Source of the DNA: Phragmitibacter flavus
GTDB taxonomy: Bacteria; Verrucomicrobiota; Verrucomicrobiia; Verrucomicrobiales; Verrucomicrobiaceae
Reading direction: 5' to 3'
Length of the DNA: 64,000 nt
Assembly: GCF_005780165.1 (NCBI RefSeq)
Contig: NZ_VAUV01000022.1
Coordinates: 1 to 64,000 of the forward strand
The notes beneath the pieces are model-generated. The model was not told the origin of the DNA. It saw nothing but the letters and a program-made list of their open reading frames with translations, and searched no databases. Positions 18,562 to 27,777 of this stretch are shown piece after piece. The position numbers and the translations under genes are program-made. Positions within the stretch are counted from its first letter, which is position 1, and each line of letters starts with the position of its first letter.

Positions 18562-19531
18562 CTTCAAGTGCTTCTAAAAATCTCTGTTCCGCCACCGCCA
18601 ATGGACCCGCCATTCGCGCTCCTGACGCCATGCGATGTCCCCCGCCACCAAACACCAAACAAACCTTCGACACATCCAGTCGTTCATCCTTGCTGCGCAC
18701 ACTGACGCGCACCCGACCATCCGCCATCTCCTCAAAAATCACCGGACTGATCACCCCATCAATTCCCCGCAACATGTCGATCAAACCTTCGGTATCGCCT
18801 GGCTGCGTTCCGATCTCCGACTGCAACTCATGCGACATCGCCCAACTCGCGATGCGATTACCAGCGCTCAATTTCATCTCGTTCAACAACGCCTTCTGCA
18901 ACAACAAACGCCGCAGCGGAAACGTGTTGTAAAGCTTTTGGCAAAGCTCCCAAAACTGGCTCCCCGCCTCCATCATTTCGGCAATGATCCGGTGCGTGTG
19001 CGCCGTCGTGCTGCTGAACTGAAACGATCCCGTATCCGTGCTGATCGCCGTATACAAATGATCCCGCACCACCGCATCCATCGGCAACCCCTGTGACTTC
19101 AAAAAATCAAAGATGATCTGCCCCGTCGCCGGCGACGTCATCTCGATGTAATTCAAATGCCCGTATCGCGGATTGGTGCCGTGATGATCCATGTTCACCA
19201 ACACCTTCGCGCCTGCGAAAACCCGGTTCACGTTGTCGCCCAACCGATCCTTCACCGCCGTGTCCAAAGCCACCGCCACATCAAGATTCTCAATGGATTC
19301 CGGCGGCTGCTCCACCAATCCGACCTCCGGCAAAAACGCCAGATTGAGCGGCACCTTGTCTTCGCTCAAAATCCTCACCTTCTTGCCCGCCAGCATCAGA
19401 CTATGCCCCAAGGCCACGATGGACCCAATCGCGTCTCCATCGGGCCGCACATGACCCGCAATCGCGATGGTTTCGGCATTGCGCAAAACTTCGCCGATAT
19501 GATCAAAGCTGTCGTTCATCGCCATCGACAT
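18539..19531 (-). CDS. nrnA: DHH/DHHA1 phosphoesterase, NrnA-type nanoRNase / pAp phosphatase
   Basis: 330 aa. The DHH domain carries GHVRPDGDAIGS (about 20-31, metal ligands), ALDTAVKDR, and NMDHHGTNPRYG, the name-giving DHH motif. The C-terminal DHHA1 domain ends with VFGGGGHRMASGA (RNA/substrate-binding GGGH). NrnA hydrolyses 2-5 nt RNA and 3'-phosphoadenosine 5'-phosphate in the cytoplasm. It sits between rbfA and truB exactly where Firmicutes-like operons carry it. The start ATG overlaps the rbfA stop by one nucleotide (TGATG). Confidence 0.92.
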   Translation of the reverse strand: MSMAMNDSFDHIGEVLRNAETIAIAGHVRPDGDAIGSIVALGHSLMLAGKKVRILSEDKVPLNLAFLPEVGLVEQPPESIENLDVAVALDTAVKDRLGDNVNRVFAGAKVLVNMDHHGTNPRYGHLNYIEMTSPATGQIIFDFLKSQGLPMDAVVRDHLYTAISTDTGSFQFSSTTAHTHRIIAEMMEAGSQFWELCQKLYNTFPLRRLLLQKALLNEMKLSAGNRIASWAMSHELQSEIGTQPGDTEGLIDMLRGIDGVISPVIFEEMADGRVRVSVRSKDERLDVSKVCLVFGGGGHRMASGARMAGPLAVAEQRFLEALEDEIKRIG

Positions 19532-19947
19532 CAGCTTTTTTTGTCATCACCTTTCTCGACATCATCGTCGTCGTCCATCACCCGGCTGTCGTCATACTCA
19601 CCCTCGGGCAACGGCTCAGGAAGGTTCTCAATCGCATGCAAAATCTTCACCCCACGCTCAATCGAGTTGTCATACTTGAAATGCAAGGTCGGTGAGTTTT
19701 TGAGAATCACCCGCTTGAACAACTCGCGCTGCAAGGTCACGCGCATGTCGTTCAATTTGTAAACCGCTTCGCGCGGATCACCCTCGCCACCCAGCACCCC
19801 CACAAAAATGAAGCACTGCTTCAAATCGGGCGTGATGTCCACATCGTGAATCGTCACCAAGGCACCTGGAAAAGTCACATGCCTTTCCATGATGGTTCCC
19901 AACTCACGGCGGATAAGTTCTTTGACCCGAAGAAGGCGGTGATTCAT
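19531..19947 (-). CDS. rbfA: 30S ribosome-binding factor RbfA
   Basis: 138 aa from ATG 19947. The frame is open further upstream but the family starts at MNHRLLRVKELIRRELG. RbfA is a KH-fold protein that helps mature the 16S 5' end in 30S precursors. The conserved core is visible (VTIHDVDITPDLKQCFIFV; then a helix and the LHFKYDNSIERG strand). The C-terminus is strongly acidic (about residues 118-138: DDSRVMDDDDDVEKGDDKK), longer than in E. coli. Between infB (85 nt upstream) and nrnA (1-nt overlap). Confidence 0.93.
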   Translation of the reverse strand: MNHRLLRVKELIRRELGTIMERHVTFPGALVTIHDVDITPDLKQCFIFVGVLGGEGDPREAVYKLNDMRVTLQRELFKRVILKNSPTLHFKYDNSIERGVKILHAIENLPEPLPEGEYDDSRVMDDDDDVEKGDDKKS

Positions 19948-20032
19948 GGATGTTTTAAATTCAAGTTCACAGAGTCGGCTCAGCCCGGGTCCATAAAATG
20001 TGAACCCCAAACCTTGCCGCTCCATCCACTAC

Positions 20033-22333
20033 TTACAGCGTCTGCGCCATCTTCTCGAGCTCGTAACACTCGATGATGTCTTCTTCCTGATACTCGTGAT
20101 AATTGGCAACGCGGATACCGCACTCCAGGCCATTGCGGACCTCAGGCACTTCCTCGTGGAAACGACGCAGGGTATCCATGTGACCATCGAACACCGGCTG
20201 ACCATCGCGGATCACACGGGCTCTCGCCTTGCGATCAATACGACCATCCGTCACCGCACAACCAGCCACACGACCGCGGGTAAGCTTGAACACCACCTTC
20301 ACCCGTGCATGACCCAGCACCTTCTCGCGCGTCAACGGATCAAGCAGACCAAGCATGGCCTCTTTCACCTGGTCGAACAATTCGTAGATGATGCTGTAAA
20401 GTTTCACCTGAACGCCTTCACGCTTGGCCGTGGCCACCGCGTTGTTTTCGACCTTCACGTTGAAACCAATGACGATCGCATCCGAAGCACTTGCCAAAAG
20501 AATGTCGCCTTCAGAAATCGGACCTGCCGCGCTGTGCAGAATTTGCACCTTCGCCTTCTCGCTCTTGATGTTGAGCAACTCTTTGGTGATCGCTTCCAGC
20601 GAACCCTGCACATCCGTTTTAAGGACAATTTTAAGCGCCTTTTTCTCACCATCGGAAATGCCAGCAAACAATGCTTCCAAACGACTGCGACTTGGAGCAA
20701 GAAGCTTCGTCTGACGAATCTCCTCCTGCCTCTCCTCGCTCAAACGCTTGGCGGCACGCTCGTTTTCCATCTCGACGACTTCATCGCCAACACGAGGCAG
20801 ACCACTGAAACCGACCACCTCTGCAGGCATGCCAGGTTTCACTTCTTTGATCGACTGACCGAAGTCATTGATCAGATTTTTTACCTTGCCCCAGTAAGGA
20901 CCGCAGATGAAAGGCTCGCCCACTTTGAGCGTGCCGTTTTGCACGATCACTGTGGCGGTTGGTCCACGACCCGGATCCATGCGTGATTCAATCACCGTCG
21001 CACGCATCGGTGCCTTCGGATCCGCACGCAGATCAAGCACTTCCGCTTGCAGAGACATCGTCTCCAAAAAGTTTTCCATCCCGATGCCCTTGGTCGCAGA
21101 GACCTCAAGCACTTCCGTCTCGCCACCCCACTCGACCGGCATCAAACCTGCGTCCTGCAGCTGCTGCTTGATTCGCATCGGATTCGCACCTGGCAGATCG
21201 CTCTTGTTGATGGCGCACATGATCGTCACTCCCGCCGCTTTCGCGTGGTTCAAAGCTTCCACCGTCTGCGGTTTGAAACCGTCATCGGCCGCAACCACCA
21301 ACACCACGATGTCCGTCACACTCGCACCACGGGCACGCATCTCAGAGAACGCGGCGTGACCTGGAGTATCAATGAAAGTTACCGGACGGCCTTGGAAAGT
21401 AATGCTGTAAGCACCAATGTGCTGGGTGATGCCACCCGCTTCGCCCTTCACGACCGAAGTCTTGCGAACTGCATCCAGAAGCGAAGTTTTGCCATGGTCA
21501 ACGTGACCCATGAAAGTGATGATCGGCGCACGCAGCTCAAAGGTGTCCTGCTCTTCAACCGTTTCAGGCTTCGGCGGCGGTGGCGGCTCTTCATACTTCT
21601 CTTCAACCTTGTGAACGCCCGCGCCTTTTTCGCGCTTCTCTTTCTCAAAGATGAAACCGTGTTTCTCGCAAATTTTTGCGGCGATCTCGGGCTCGATGGC
21701 CGTGTCGGTCTTCGCGAACACCTTGAACTCAATCAGATCTTTGATCACCAAAAACACCTTCAAGCCCATCTTCTCAGACAGTTCCTTGACGATGATCGGT
21801 GGCTTGAGATGGATGATCTTGCTGTCGACTTCCTCTTCGGCCTGAACGGTGCCATCAGCGGATGCCACTTCAGTCGCATCGGCCACCACCGGAGCAGGCA
21901 CAGGTGCTGGCGGAGGTGTTGGCTCTTCTTCCTGACGCAGCAACGAAATCGGAGTCAGCACGCTGCCGATCGGAGCAGTAATCTGTCCCACCGCACGCGG
22001 CTTTTTACGACCTTCCTGGCGACGCTCCGTCTCCTCAAAAAGGGAAAGTGCACTGGCTTTTTCCTCATCGAGCGTCTTTTTGGGAGGCTCAATAGGGGCC
22101 ACTGGTTTCGAAGGATCCACCTTGGGTTTCGATGCTCCAAGTGGCGCAAAATTGGAGGCTGGCTTCAAATCGCCATTGCGGCGTTTCGGCTTGGCAGTCT
22201 TGTCGTCATCAATCAACGAAAGTGTTTCACCGGCCTTGGCTCCCTTCTGTTGACGCGAGGCCGCCTGACCGTCCTCTGGGGAGGCTGAGGGGCTGCGTTT
22301 GGTAGTTTTGGGAGTCGAGGTTTTGGTAGCCAT
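20033..22333 (-). CDS. infB: translation initiation factor IF-2
   Basis: 766 aa GTPase that places fMet-tRNA on the 30S subunit. The N-terminal ~260 residues are a low-complexity Lys/Pro/Ser-rich extension plus an IF2-N-like helical part (KELSEKMGLKVFLVIKDL). G-domain motifs: GHVDHGKTSLLD (G1), GGITQHIGAY (G2), DTPGHAAF (G3), NKSDLPGAN (G4, NKxD). Domains II-IV follow to the C-terminus, with the fMet-binding domain in the last ~100 residues. 121 nt after nusA, 85 nt before rbfA. Confidence 0.97.
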   Translation of the reverse strand: MATKTSTPKTTKRSPSASPEDGQAASRQQKGAKAGETLSLIDDDKTAKPKRRNGDLKPASNFAPLGASKPKVDPSKPVAPIEPPKKTLDEEKASALSLFEETERRQEGRKKPRAVGQITAPIGSVLTPISLLRQEEEPTPPPAPVPAPVVADATEVASADGTVQAEEEVDSKIIHLKPPIIVKELSEKMGLKVFLVIKDLIEFKVFAKTDTAIEPEIAAKICEKHGFIFEKEKREKGAGVHKVEEKYEEPPPPPKPETVEEQDTFELRAPIITFMGHVDHGKTSLLDAVRKTSVVKGEAGGITQHIGAYSITFQGRPVTFIDTPGHAAFSEMRARGASVTDIVVLVVAADDGFKPQTVEALNHAKAAGVTIMCAINKSDLPGANPMRIKQQLQDAGLMPVEWGGETEVLEVSATKGIGMENFLETMSLQAEVLDLRADPKAPMRATVIESRMDPGRGPTATVIVQNGTLKVGEPFICGPYWGKVKNLINDFGQSIKEVKPGMPAEVVGFSGLPRVGDEVVEMENERAAKRLSEERQEEIRQTKLLAPSRSRLEALFAGISDGEKKALKIVLKTDVQGSLEAITKELLNIKSEKAKVQILHSAAGPISEGDILLASASDAIVIGFNVKVENNAVATAKREGVQVKLYSIIYELFDQVKEAMLGLLDPLTREKVLGHARVKVVFKLTRGRVAGCAVTDGRIDRKARARVIRDGQPVFDGHMDTLRRFHEEVPEVRNGLECGIRVANYHEYQEEDIIECYELEKMAQTL

Positions 22334-22454
22334 GTAATAGGACGACGGGTTCAGAGCAGAAATAATTAATGAGAGGGACTAGGGGTGGATAAAACGTGTG
22401 AAAGAGAAGAATAAATCAGGTGAATAGCGACGACTGGAAACCGCCGACGGTCTA

Positions 22455-23720
22455 TTAAACCGCCGCCGACCCCGACGTTTTGGCAGCCACCTTGTCGACG
22501 ATCGCACGAGCAAGCTCCAGATCACCATCAAGCATCTCAGCCAGGTCTTCCGCATCAGCAGTGGCCAGCACCGACAGGTCGGGAATACCGTTGTCCACCA
22601 ATTTGCGGGCGACATCTTCGCTCACATCCAGGGATTTTGCAAGCTGATGCACTGCGACGTCCACGTGTCCTTCGAACACTTTGACCGCATGCTCATCTTT
22701 CTCGATCACCAAATCATAACCAATCAACCGCGAGGTCAGCCGGGCATTTTGGCCTTTACGACCGATGGCCTTGGACAATTCCTCTTCGCTCACCGTCAAA
22801 TGCACGCGCTTGTGCTCTTCATCCACATGAATGGAGAGAATTTTGATGGGCTTTAGCGCTTCCTTGGTGAACTCCGAAACGTCTTTGCTCCAGCGGATGA
22901 TGTCGACCTTCTCGTTGTTGAGCTCACGGACAATGTTCTTCACCCGCGCTCCACGCAGGCCCACGCAGGCACCCACCGGATCGACTTTGTCGTCGGCGCT
23001 GTTCACCGCGACCTTGGTCCGGTAACCCGCTTCACGGGCGATGCTGACAATCTCCACCGTGCGGTCGGAGATTTCGCTTACTTCAAACTCAAACAGACGG
23101 CGAACAAAGTTCGGATGACTCCGGGACAGGATGATCTCCGGACCACGCGAAGTGCTTTTCTCCACCGCTTTGACGTAAAAACGCATGCGGTCGCCCGAGG
23201 TGTAGTCTTCGGTCGGCACCCGCTCACGCGAGGTCATCACGCCTTCAAATTTGCCGAGGTCCACCACCACATCCGACTTGTCGAAACGGCGAATCGTGCC
23301 GTTCACCACATCGCCGGTGCGATCCTTAAATTCTTCGTAAAGATTGGCTTTTTCAGCCTCACGCAGACGCTGCATCCAGGTTTGCTTGGCCGTCTGGGCC
23401 GCAATACGACCAAAATCTTTGGGCGTGACTTCGATGTCAATCTCGTCGCCAATTTGCGCATCTGGCTTCAGCTTGCGGGCATTTTTGATGGAAAGCTCCT
23501 CAAACGGATTTTGCGGTTTGCCTTCGACTGCAAGAAGTTTTGCATAGGCCTTGATCGCCCCTTTTTCAGGATCAATTTCGATACGCAATTCACGCGCCGG
23601 GCCGATGCTGCGCTTCGATGCCGCCAGCAATGCACTCTGGAGGGCGTCGACCATTTTCTCACGGTCGATGCCTTTCTCCTTCTCGTAATATTCAAAAAGG
23701 GCTTTTAGTTCGCTAATCAT
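22455..23720 (-). CDS. nusA: transcription termination/antitermination factor NusA
   Basis: 421 aa from ATG 23720 (19 extra in-frame residues upstream do not fit the family). Domain order: the N-terminal RNAP-binding domain (MISELKALFEYYEKEKGI onward, to ~125), S1 (VVNGTIRRFDKSDVVVDLG, ~135-200), KH1 (VDPVGACVGLRGARVKNI, ~235-300) and KH2 (KAIGRKGQNARLTSRL, ~300-345). A C-terminal helix-hairpin-helix-like segment with acidic residues follows. First gene of the operon with infB. The usual upstream partner rimP is not adjacent: the next gene upstream on this strand is an unrelated NTPase. Confidence 0.95.
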   Translation of the reverse strand: MISELKALFEYYEKEKGIDREKMVDALQSALLAASKRSIGPARELRIEIDPEKGAIKAYAKLLAVEGKPQNPFEELSIKNARKLKPDAQIGDEIDIEVTPKDFGRIAAQTAKQTWMQRLREAEKANLYEEFKDRTGDVVNGTIRRFDKSDVVVDLGKFEGVMTSRERVPTEDYTSGDRMRFYVKAVEKSTSRGPEIILSRSHPNFVRRLFEFEVSEISDRTVEIVSIAREAGYRTKVAVNSADDKVDPVGACVGLRGARVKNIVRELNNEKVDIIRWSKDVSEFTKEALKPIKILSIHVDEEHKRVHLTVSEEELSKAIGRKGQNARLTSRLIGYDLVIEKDEHAVKVFEGHVDVAVHQLAKSLDVSEDVARKLVDNGIPDLSVLATADAEDLAEMLDGDLELARAIVDKVAAKTSGSAAV

Positions 23721-23876
23721 AACCTTGTAGGGCTGCCTCACTGGAACGAAAAAGAGCGGGACAAGTCCCACTCTCAAGCCAGGAGATTCGGTCTCAAGTC
23801 ATTCGCCCAGTAAAGGAACGCTTAACCTAAGACAGCCAGCGCCAGCCGCAAGCAATTTCTCCTTTCAGAAGAAACT

Positions 23877-23895
23877 AGCGACGATTCCAGTCGCT
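23877..23895 (-). terminator. small hairpin between the NTPase gene and nusA
   Basis: AGCGAC (23877-23882) and GTCGCT (23890-23895) form a 6-bp stem with a 7-nt loop. On the minus strand it is followed by a modestly T-rich stretch. It lies after the stop of the STAND NTPase gene and before nusA, so a weak terminator separating the two is plausible. Confidence 0.35.
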
Positions 23896-23926
23896 GAACA
23901 CTTGCCTGACCGGGAGGTAATATTTG

Positions 23927-26551
23927 CTAATAAATCTTTTGCCCCGCCGCCACCCGGCGCCCCTCCCGTTCATGCGCCCGCATCACCTCCAGCCGTAACG
24001 CCTCGTGCAGGTCCGCCTGCAACATGAAACCATTTGCCTTCACTACTTCACACGCCCTCAAACTCGCCGCCGAGGCCCTCTTAAGCACCTCCCTCCCTCC
24101 GCCCCGACGCCATTCTTCCAGCGCCTCTCGCGCCTCCAACGCCTCCAACAACCCCAACTGCTGCACCAACGGAATCCGCTCCAACCGCTCCACCACCGCC
24201 TCCCGTCCCAGTCGATATTCCTCCAACTCCCCGCTCTCCACCAAAAAACGCCAGTAGGTCACCAGCAACAACGGCGGCAACACCCACCCATCCAGCCCAC
24301 CATAATTGCGGATCGCGTAGTCAAACAAACGCCTGGCCCGCTCCCGTCTCCCCTCCGCAAACACGCAATAAGCCAGATGACACACCGGTGCCAGCAACAC
24401 ATGCGGCGGTGCATCCGTGAAACTCCCCACCCAACGCGCCACATTCGCCACCGGCGTCAAAATTCGCCGCGCCTCGGCATACCGACCCTGCGCCATGCAA
24501 ACGTAACCCAAAACCGCCGCCGCCTGCATCGCATGCTGCGGTCGCGCACGTCGTAACGACCGGCTCAACGCCCGTCGCAACACTCGTTCCCCTTCCTCAA
24601 CCCGGTTGATCATCGACAACCCAAAACCCGCCGAAGCCTGCGCAATCGGATGCGCCTCCGTCGGTAAATCCGGATGCAACCTCTCCCACGGCACCTCCCA
24701 AAACGACGCCCAGGCCCGCAGACAAAGGTGAAACTCCCCCAAATGCCCCGTCATGTGATACTCCCTCCCCCCACGCATGATCCGCCGCCACGCCAACTCC
24801 TGCCAGCACTCCGCCAGCCGTCCCGCCTCCCGCGCATGACGAAACGCCCTCAACAACGCCTCATACTCTTCACGCCTCACCGGATGCTCCGGAATCGACT
24901 GATCCCCACGGATCTTCTCATACATCCACAAATGCGCCTGCCGGTAAGCCTCCGGCTGCCGTCTTCGAAAACTCTCGCCAAAATGCTCTGCCACCAACGC
25001 ATGACACTGAATCAACTCCCCCCAACTGATCAACCCCGCCTCGTTCAACTCCCCCAACGCCCCACGAACCATCGCCGACGACCCAATCCCATCCGTGATC
25101 CCCGGCAGCTTCGGCCCGTCAAAAATGAAATCACAAAACCCATCAAAACTCACCCCATGATCAAAAACACTCAACAACCACAACATCACCCCGCCCATCA
25201 TCCCCTGCATCTGCTCCTCATACCCCTCCATCACCCTCCTCGCATGATCCACCCCCGGCACATCCGCAATGGCCAGCAACGCATCATTCTCCACCGCCGC
25301 CCCGGCCCTCCCCCCATAAGCCCGATGCAAATACCCCCCCAGCAACCGCAACGTCAGCGGGTGTCCGCCCCCCCCCCGCACCACCCCCGCCATCTCCCGC
25401 CCCCCCCCGCTCCCCCCCATCCGGTTCAACAACACCCCCCCCGCCTCAGCATCCAGCGGCCCCAACTTCAACGTCCTCACCCCACCCAAATCCGGCAAAG
25501 CCAACCGCGAGACCAACACACAATTCAATGTCGAACACCGCACCGCCTCATGCAAAAAACCCCGCACCGCCGGATCATGCGGCTCCCCCATCCCCGCCCC
25601 ACGCGCCTGCTGCAAGCCCTCCAACCCATCCAACAACACCAAAGTCGACCGCATCGCCGCCGCCCGCGCCGCCATCACCCCACGCTGAAACGCACTCCCA
25701 TCCGGCATCTCCACCCCACAAAAATTCATCAACGCCTCAAAACACGCGTCCGCCGACATCGTCTGGTCCTGCGCATGACTCTGCTCTGCAAACGACCACC
25801 CAAAAACCCGCTCATACCTCAGCCTGCCCTCCCGCAGCCGCCGCTCCAGCCAATGCCCCAACAACACCGTCTTCCCCCCACCCCCAACCCCCACCACCTG
25901 CAACACCGGCCCCCGATCCAGCTCCGCATCCAACAATTTCAACTCCTCCTCCCTCCCCACAAACAAACCACCCGTCATCGGAAAATGCCCCAACTCCAAC
26001 TCCGGAGCCGCCATCCCCCCAGCATCCCCCGCCTGCCACTTCGGCCACAACCCCGACCACTCCGCCACCATCCCACGCAACGCGTCAACCCCCAACACAT
26101 CCCCATCCAAAAAACGCAACCTCACCGCCCCCGCCGGCAAACGCTCCCCCGCCACACACACCCGCCGCTTCACCTTGCCCCGCTCACTCCGACCCGCATT
26201 CACCACCTCCAACAGACTCTTCAAATGGCACAACCCATCCTCCTCCGTAAACGGGGCCGCCGCCGAACTTCGCTCCGGATGCTCCCATAAATAAAACAAG
26301 GTCTGCGCCGGACTCGACTCGTCCCCCTCAATCCAACTCCCTTCCTCCGCATTCAATACATAGCGCGCCAGCAACAAACACAACGCTTTCAACGACTTCG
26401 TCCACGCAAACGACCTCCCCGCCCGGGCAAAACGATCCCCGCGGAAACATTCCTGCACCCCCGCCCCTGATCGAGGTCGGAACCTCACACGCTCAAGGGT
26501 CCATCCCCTCGCGTCCTGCAAAAACTCCAACTCGAGCTGCGCCCCCTCCAT
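23927..26551 (-). CDS. STAND-type (NB-ARC/AP-ATPase-like) NTPase with TPR-like C-terminus
   Basis: 874 aa, cytoplasmic. Residues 1-180 are an N-terminal region I do not recognise; its helix-plus-wing look around 100-150 might be DNA-binding. Then GGLFVGREEELKLL (195-208, the FxGRxxEL entry motif of STAND ATPases), Walker A GVGGGGKT (221-228), Walker B TLVLLDGLEG (303-312), a sensor-like VLVSRLAL (345-352) and GGHPLTLRLLGG (395-406, the GxP motif). A winged-helix-like part follows, and from about 620 to 830 degenerate TPR-like helices. STAND proteins are switch ATPases in signalling, regulation or anti-phage defence. The coding strand is G-rich with long G-tracts, unlike its neighbours. The partner is unknown; a set of exported proteins is divergently encoded. 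Confidence 0.8.
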   Translation of the reverse strand: MEGAQLELEFLQDARGWTLERVRFRPRSGAGVQECFRGDRFARAGRSFAWTKSLKALCLLLARYVLNAEEGSWIEGDESSPAQTLFYLWEHPERSSAAAPFTEEDGLCHLKSLLEVVNAGRSERGKVKRRVCVAGERLPAGAVRLRFLDGDVLGVDALRGMVAEWSGLWPKWQAGDAGGMAAPELELGHFPMTGGLFVGREEELKLLDAELDRGPVLQVVGVGGGGKTVLLGHWLERRLREGRLRYERVFGWSFAEQSHAQDQTMSADACFEALMNFCGVEMPDGSAFQRGVMAARAAAMRSTLVLLDGLEGLQQARGAGMGEPHDPAVRGFLHEAVRCSTLNCVLVSRLALPDLGGVRTLKLGPLDAEAGGVLLNRMGGSGGGREMAGVVRGGGGHPLTLRLLGGYLHRAYGGRAGAAVENDALLAIADVPGVDHARRVMEGYEEQMQGMMGGVMLWLLSVFDHGVSFDGFCDFIFDGPKLPGITDGIGSSAMVRGALGELNEAGLISWGELIQCHALVAEHFGESFRRRQPEAYRQAHLWMYEKIRGDQSIPEHPVRREEYEALLRAFRHAREAGRLAECWQELAWRRIMRGGREYHMTGHLGEFHLCLRAWASFWEVPWERLHPDLPTEAHPIAQASAGFGLSMINRVEEGERVLRRALSRSLRRARPQHAMQAAAVLGYVCMAQGRYAEARRILTPVANVARWVGSFTDAPPHVLLAPVCHLAYCVFAEGRRERARRLFDYAIRNYGGLDGWVLPPLLLVTYWRFLVESGELEEYRLGREAVVERLERIPLVQQLGLLEALEAREALEEWRRGGGREVLKRASAASLRACEVVKANGFMLQADLHEALRLEVMRAHEREGRRVAAGQKIY
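25334..25442 (-). repeat. cluster of G homopolymer tracts inside the NTPase gene
   Basis: As read on the plus strand there are C-runs of 7 (25334-25340), 10 (25368-25377), 9 (25400-25408), 7 (25412-25418) and 8 (25435-25442). On the coding strand they are G-runs encoding Gly-rich loops between the Walker B region and the GHP motif. Such tracts can slip during replication and can form G-quadruplexes. Confidence 0.85.
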
Positions 26552-26725
26552 TAGCGCTCACTATGAACAAACAAGACCCTCGATCAAGCACAAGTGAACT
26601 GCCCCGGAAAACAATCACGGAAGACACCATGGGGAAAAAAACTAGCCTTCCCAAGTCTGCCGACACCTCACAAACCTCCCGGCTCATTTCGCCAACAATA
26701 CCATCAACCAGTCAACCATCACCAC

Positions 26726-27703
26726 ATGTCCACCAAAACTCATCCTCAAGACTCCACCCTCCGCCGGGTTTCATTCCTCATCGCCGCAATCACCTGGCTT
26801 TCCAGCCCGTCCTTGAGTCACTCAAAAAATGCCGGCAAAAACGATACCATCCCCTCCACCGGGTCAAGCTCCGGATCATCCGCCCCCACCGGCTCCCCCA
26901 ACACCCAGCCAACCCAATACAACACCTTTATCCCAAGCATCCACGGCTTGAATTTTATCAACTCATTCAACACCAGCCACTTCGCCGACAAATTGAACAT
27001 GGACCGCTGGCGCGAAAAATTCGACGATAAACTGCTGAAACTCGTGCCGGACGAGATCGCCTTCGCAAGAGGCTATGGCCTCTGTGGCGGGATGTCCTTC
27101 GTTGCCCTCGACTTCTTTCACGCCAAACGTCCCATACCCACAGACACAGCGGTCCCCGCCCCCGAAACCCCCTTGTTTAAATACATCTTCGCCCGCCAGC
27201 TCGACTCCTTTGGCACCGGCTATGCCGAAACCTCCAAGTTCAGGTTCCGCATGGAATATCAGGACGAGGCCGTCGAATACATGACAGGCACCGAGGAACT
27301 CCCCAACATCCTCAGCAAAACCACGCCACAAAACCCCGTCGTGATCGGCATGGTCAACGTCGACAGAGAGGGCAAACCCTGGGACAACCACCAGGTCGTC
27401 GCCCACAAGGTGACCCGCATCAACGCCACCACCTCCCACGTCTGGCTATACGATCCGAACTATCCCAATCACGACAACATCTATTTCGAAATCAAAACCC
27501 GCAGCGTCGTCTTCAAAGATCTGCCCCTCGGAGTCCGCACCCTCATCCAGACCCGCAAAGTGACGGGCAGAAACGCCAACGTCACCCTCGCAAAAGTCCT
27601 CCAAAAATGGACCGACCCAACCTCCAACACCAGCGGCACCATCAAACCCGTCCGTGGCATTTTTATCATGCCCTACACCAAAAAAAACCCTCCTTCCTTG
27701 TGA
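26726..27703 (+). CDS. exported papain/C39-like cysteine-peptidase-fold protein
   Basis: 325 aa from ATG 26726. An N-terminal hydrophobic segment (about 14-30) looks like a signal peptide or anchor, followed by a Ser/Thr/Pro linker to ~65. The catalytic pattern is RGYGLCGGMSFVALDFF with Cys120 at the start of a helix, then WDNHQVVAHKV (His222 or His227) and VWLYDPNYPNHD (Asp243 on a strand). This C...H...D/N order is that of papain- or C39-type folds. The substrate is unknown; it could be a peptidase, amidase or toxin-like enzyme. First of the plus-strand run opposite the STAND NTPase, with 174 nt of shared intergenic DNA. Confidence 0.65.
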   Translation: MSTKTHPQDSTLRRVSFLIAAITWLSSPSLSHSKNAGKNDTIPSTGSSSGSSAPTGSPNTQPTQYNTFIPSIHGLNFINSFNTSHFADKLNMDRWREKFDDKLLKLVPDEIAFARGYGLCGGMSFVALDFFHAKRPIPTDTAVPAPETPLFKYIFARQLDSFGTGYAETSKFRFRMEYQDEAVEYMTGTEELPNILSKTTPQNPVVIGMVNVDREGKPWDNHQVVAHKVTRINATTSHVWLYDPNYPNHDNIYFEIKTRSVVFKDLPLGVRTLIQTRKVTGRNANVTLAKVLQKWTDPTSNTSGTIKPVRGIFIMPYTKKNPPSL

Positions 27704-27777
27704 GCCATAGCCCCCTTTCCCCACCAACATTCCTCATCCAAGCACCCACAGCATCCGCCCCCCAATTCATCCATCCC

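Noticed and set aside
25528-26250. Secreted Pro-rich protein on the plus strand
   Set aside because: Ser/Thr/Pro/Ala repeats are what the C-rich strand yields in this frame; no signal peptide.
24674-26290. 538-residue Pro/His/Arg-rich plus-strand frame opposite the STAND NTPase
   Set aside because: Low-complexity Pro/His/Gln/Arg protein; the minus-strand frame holds all STAND motifs.
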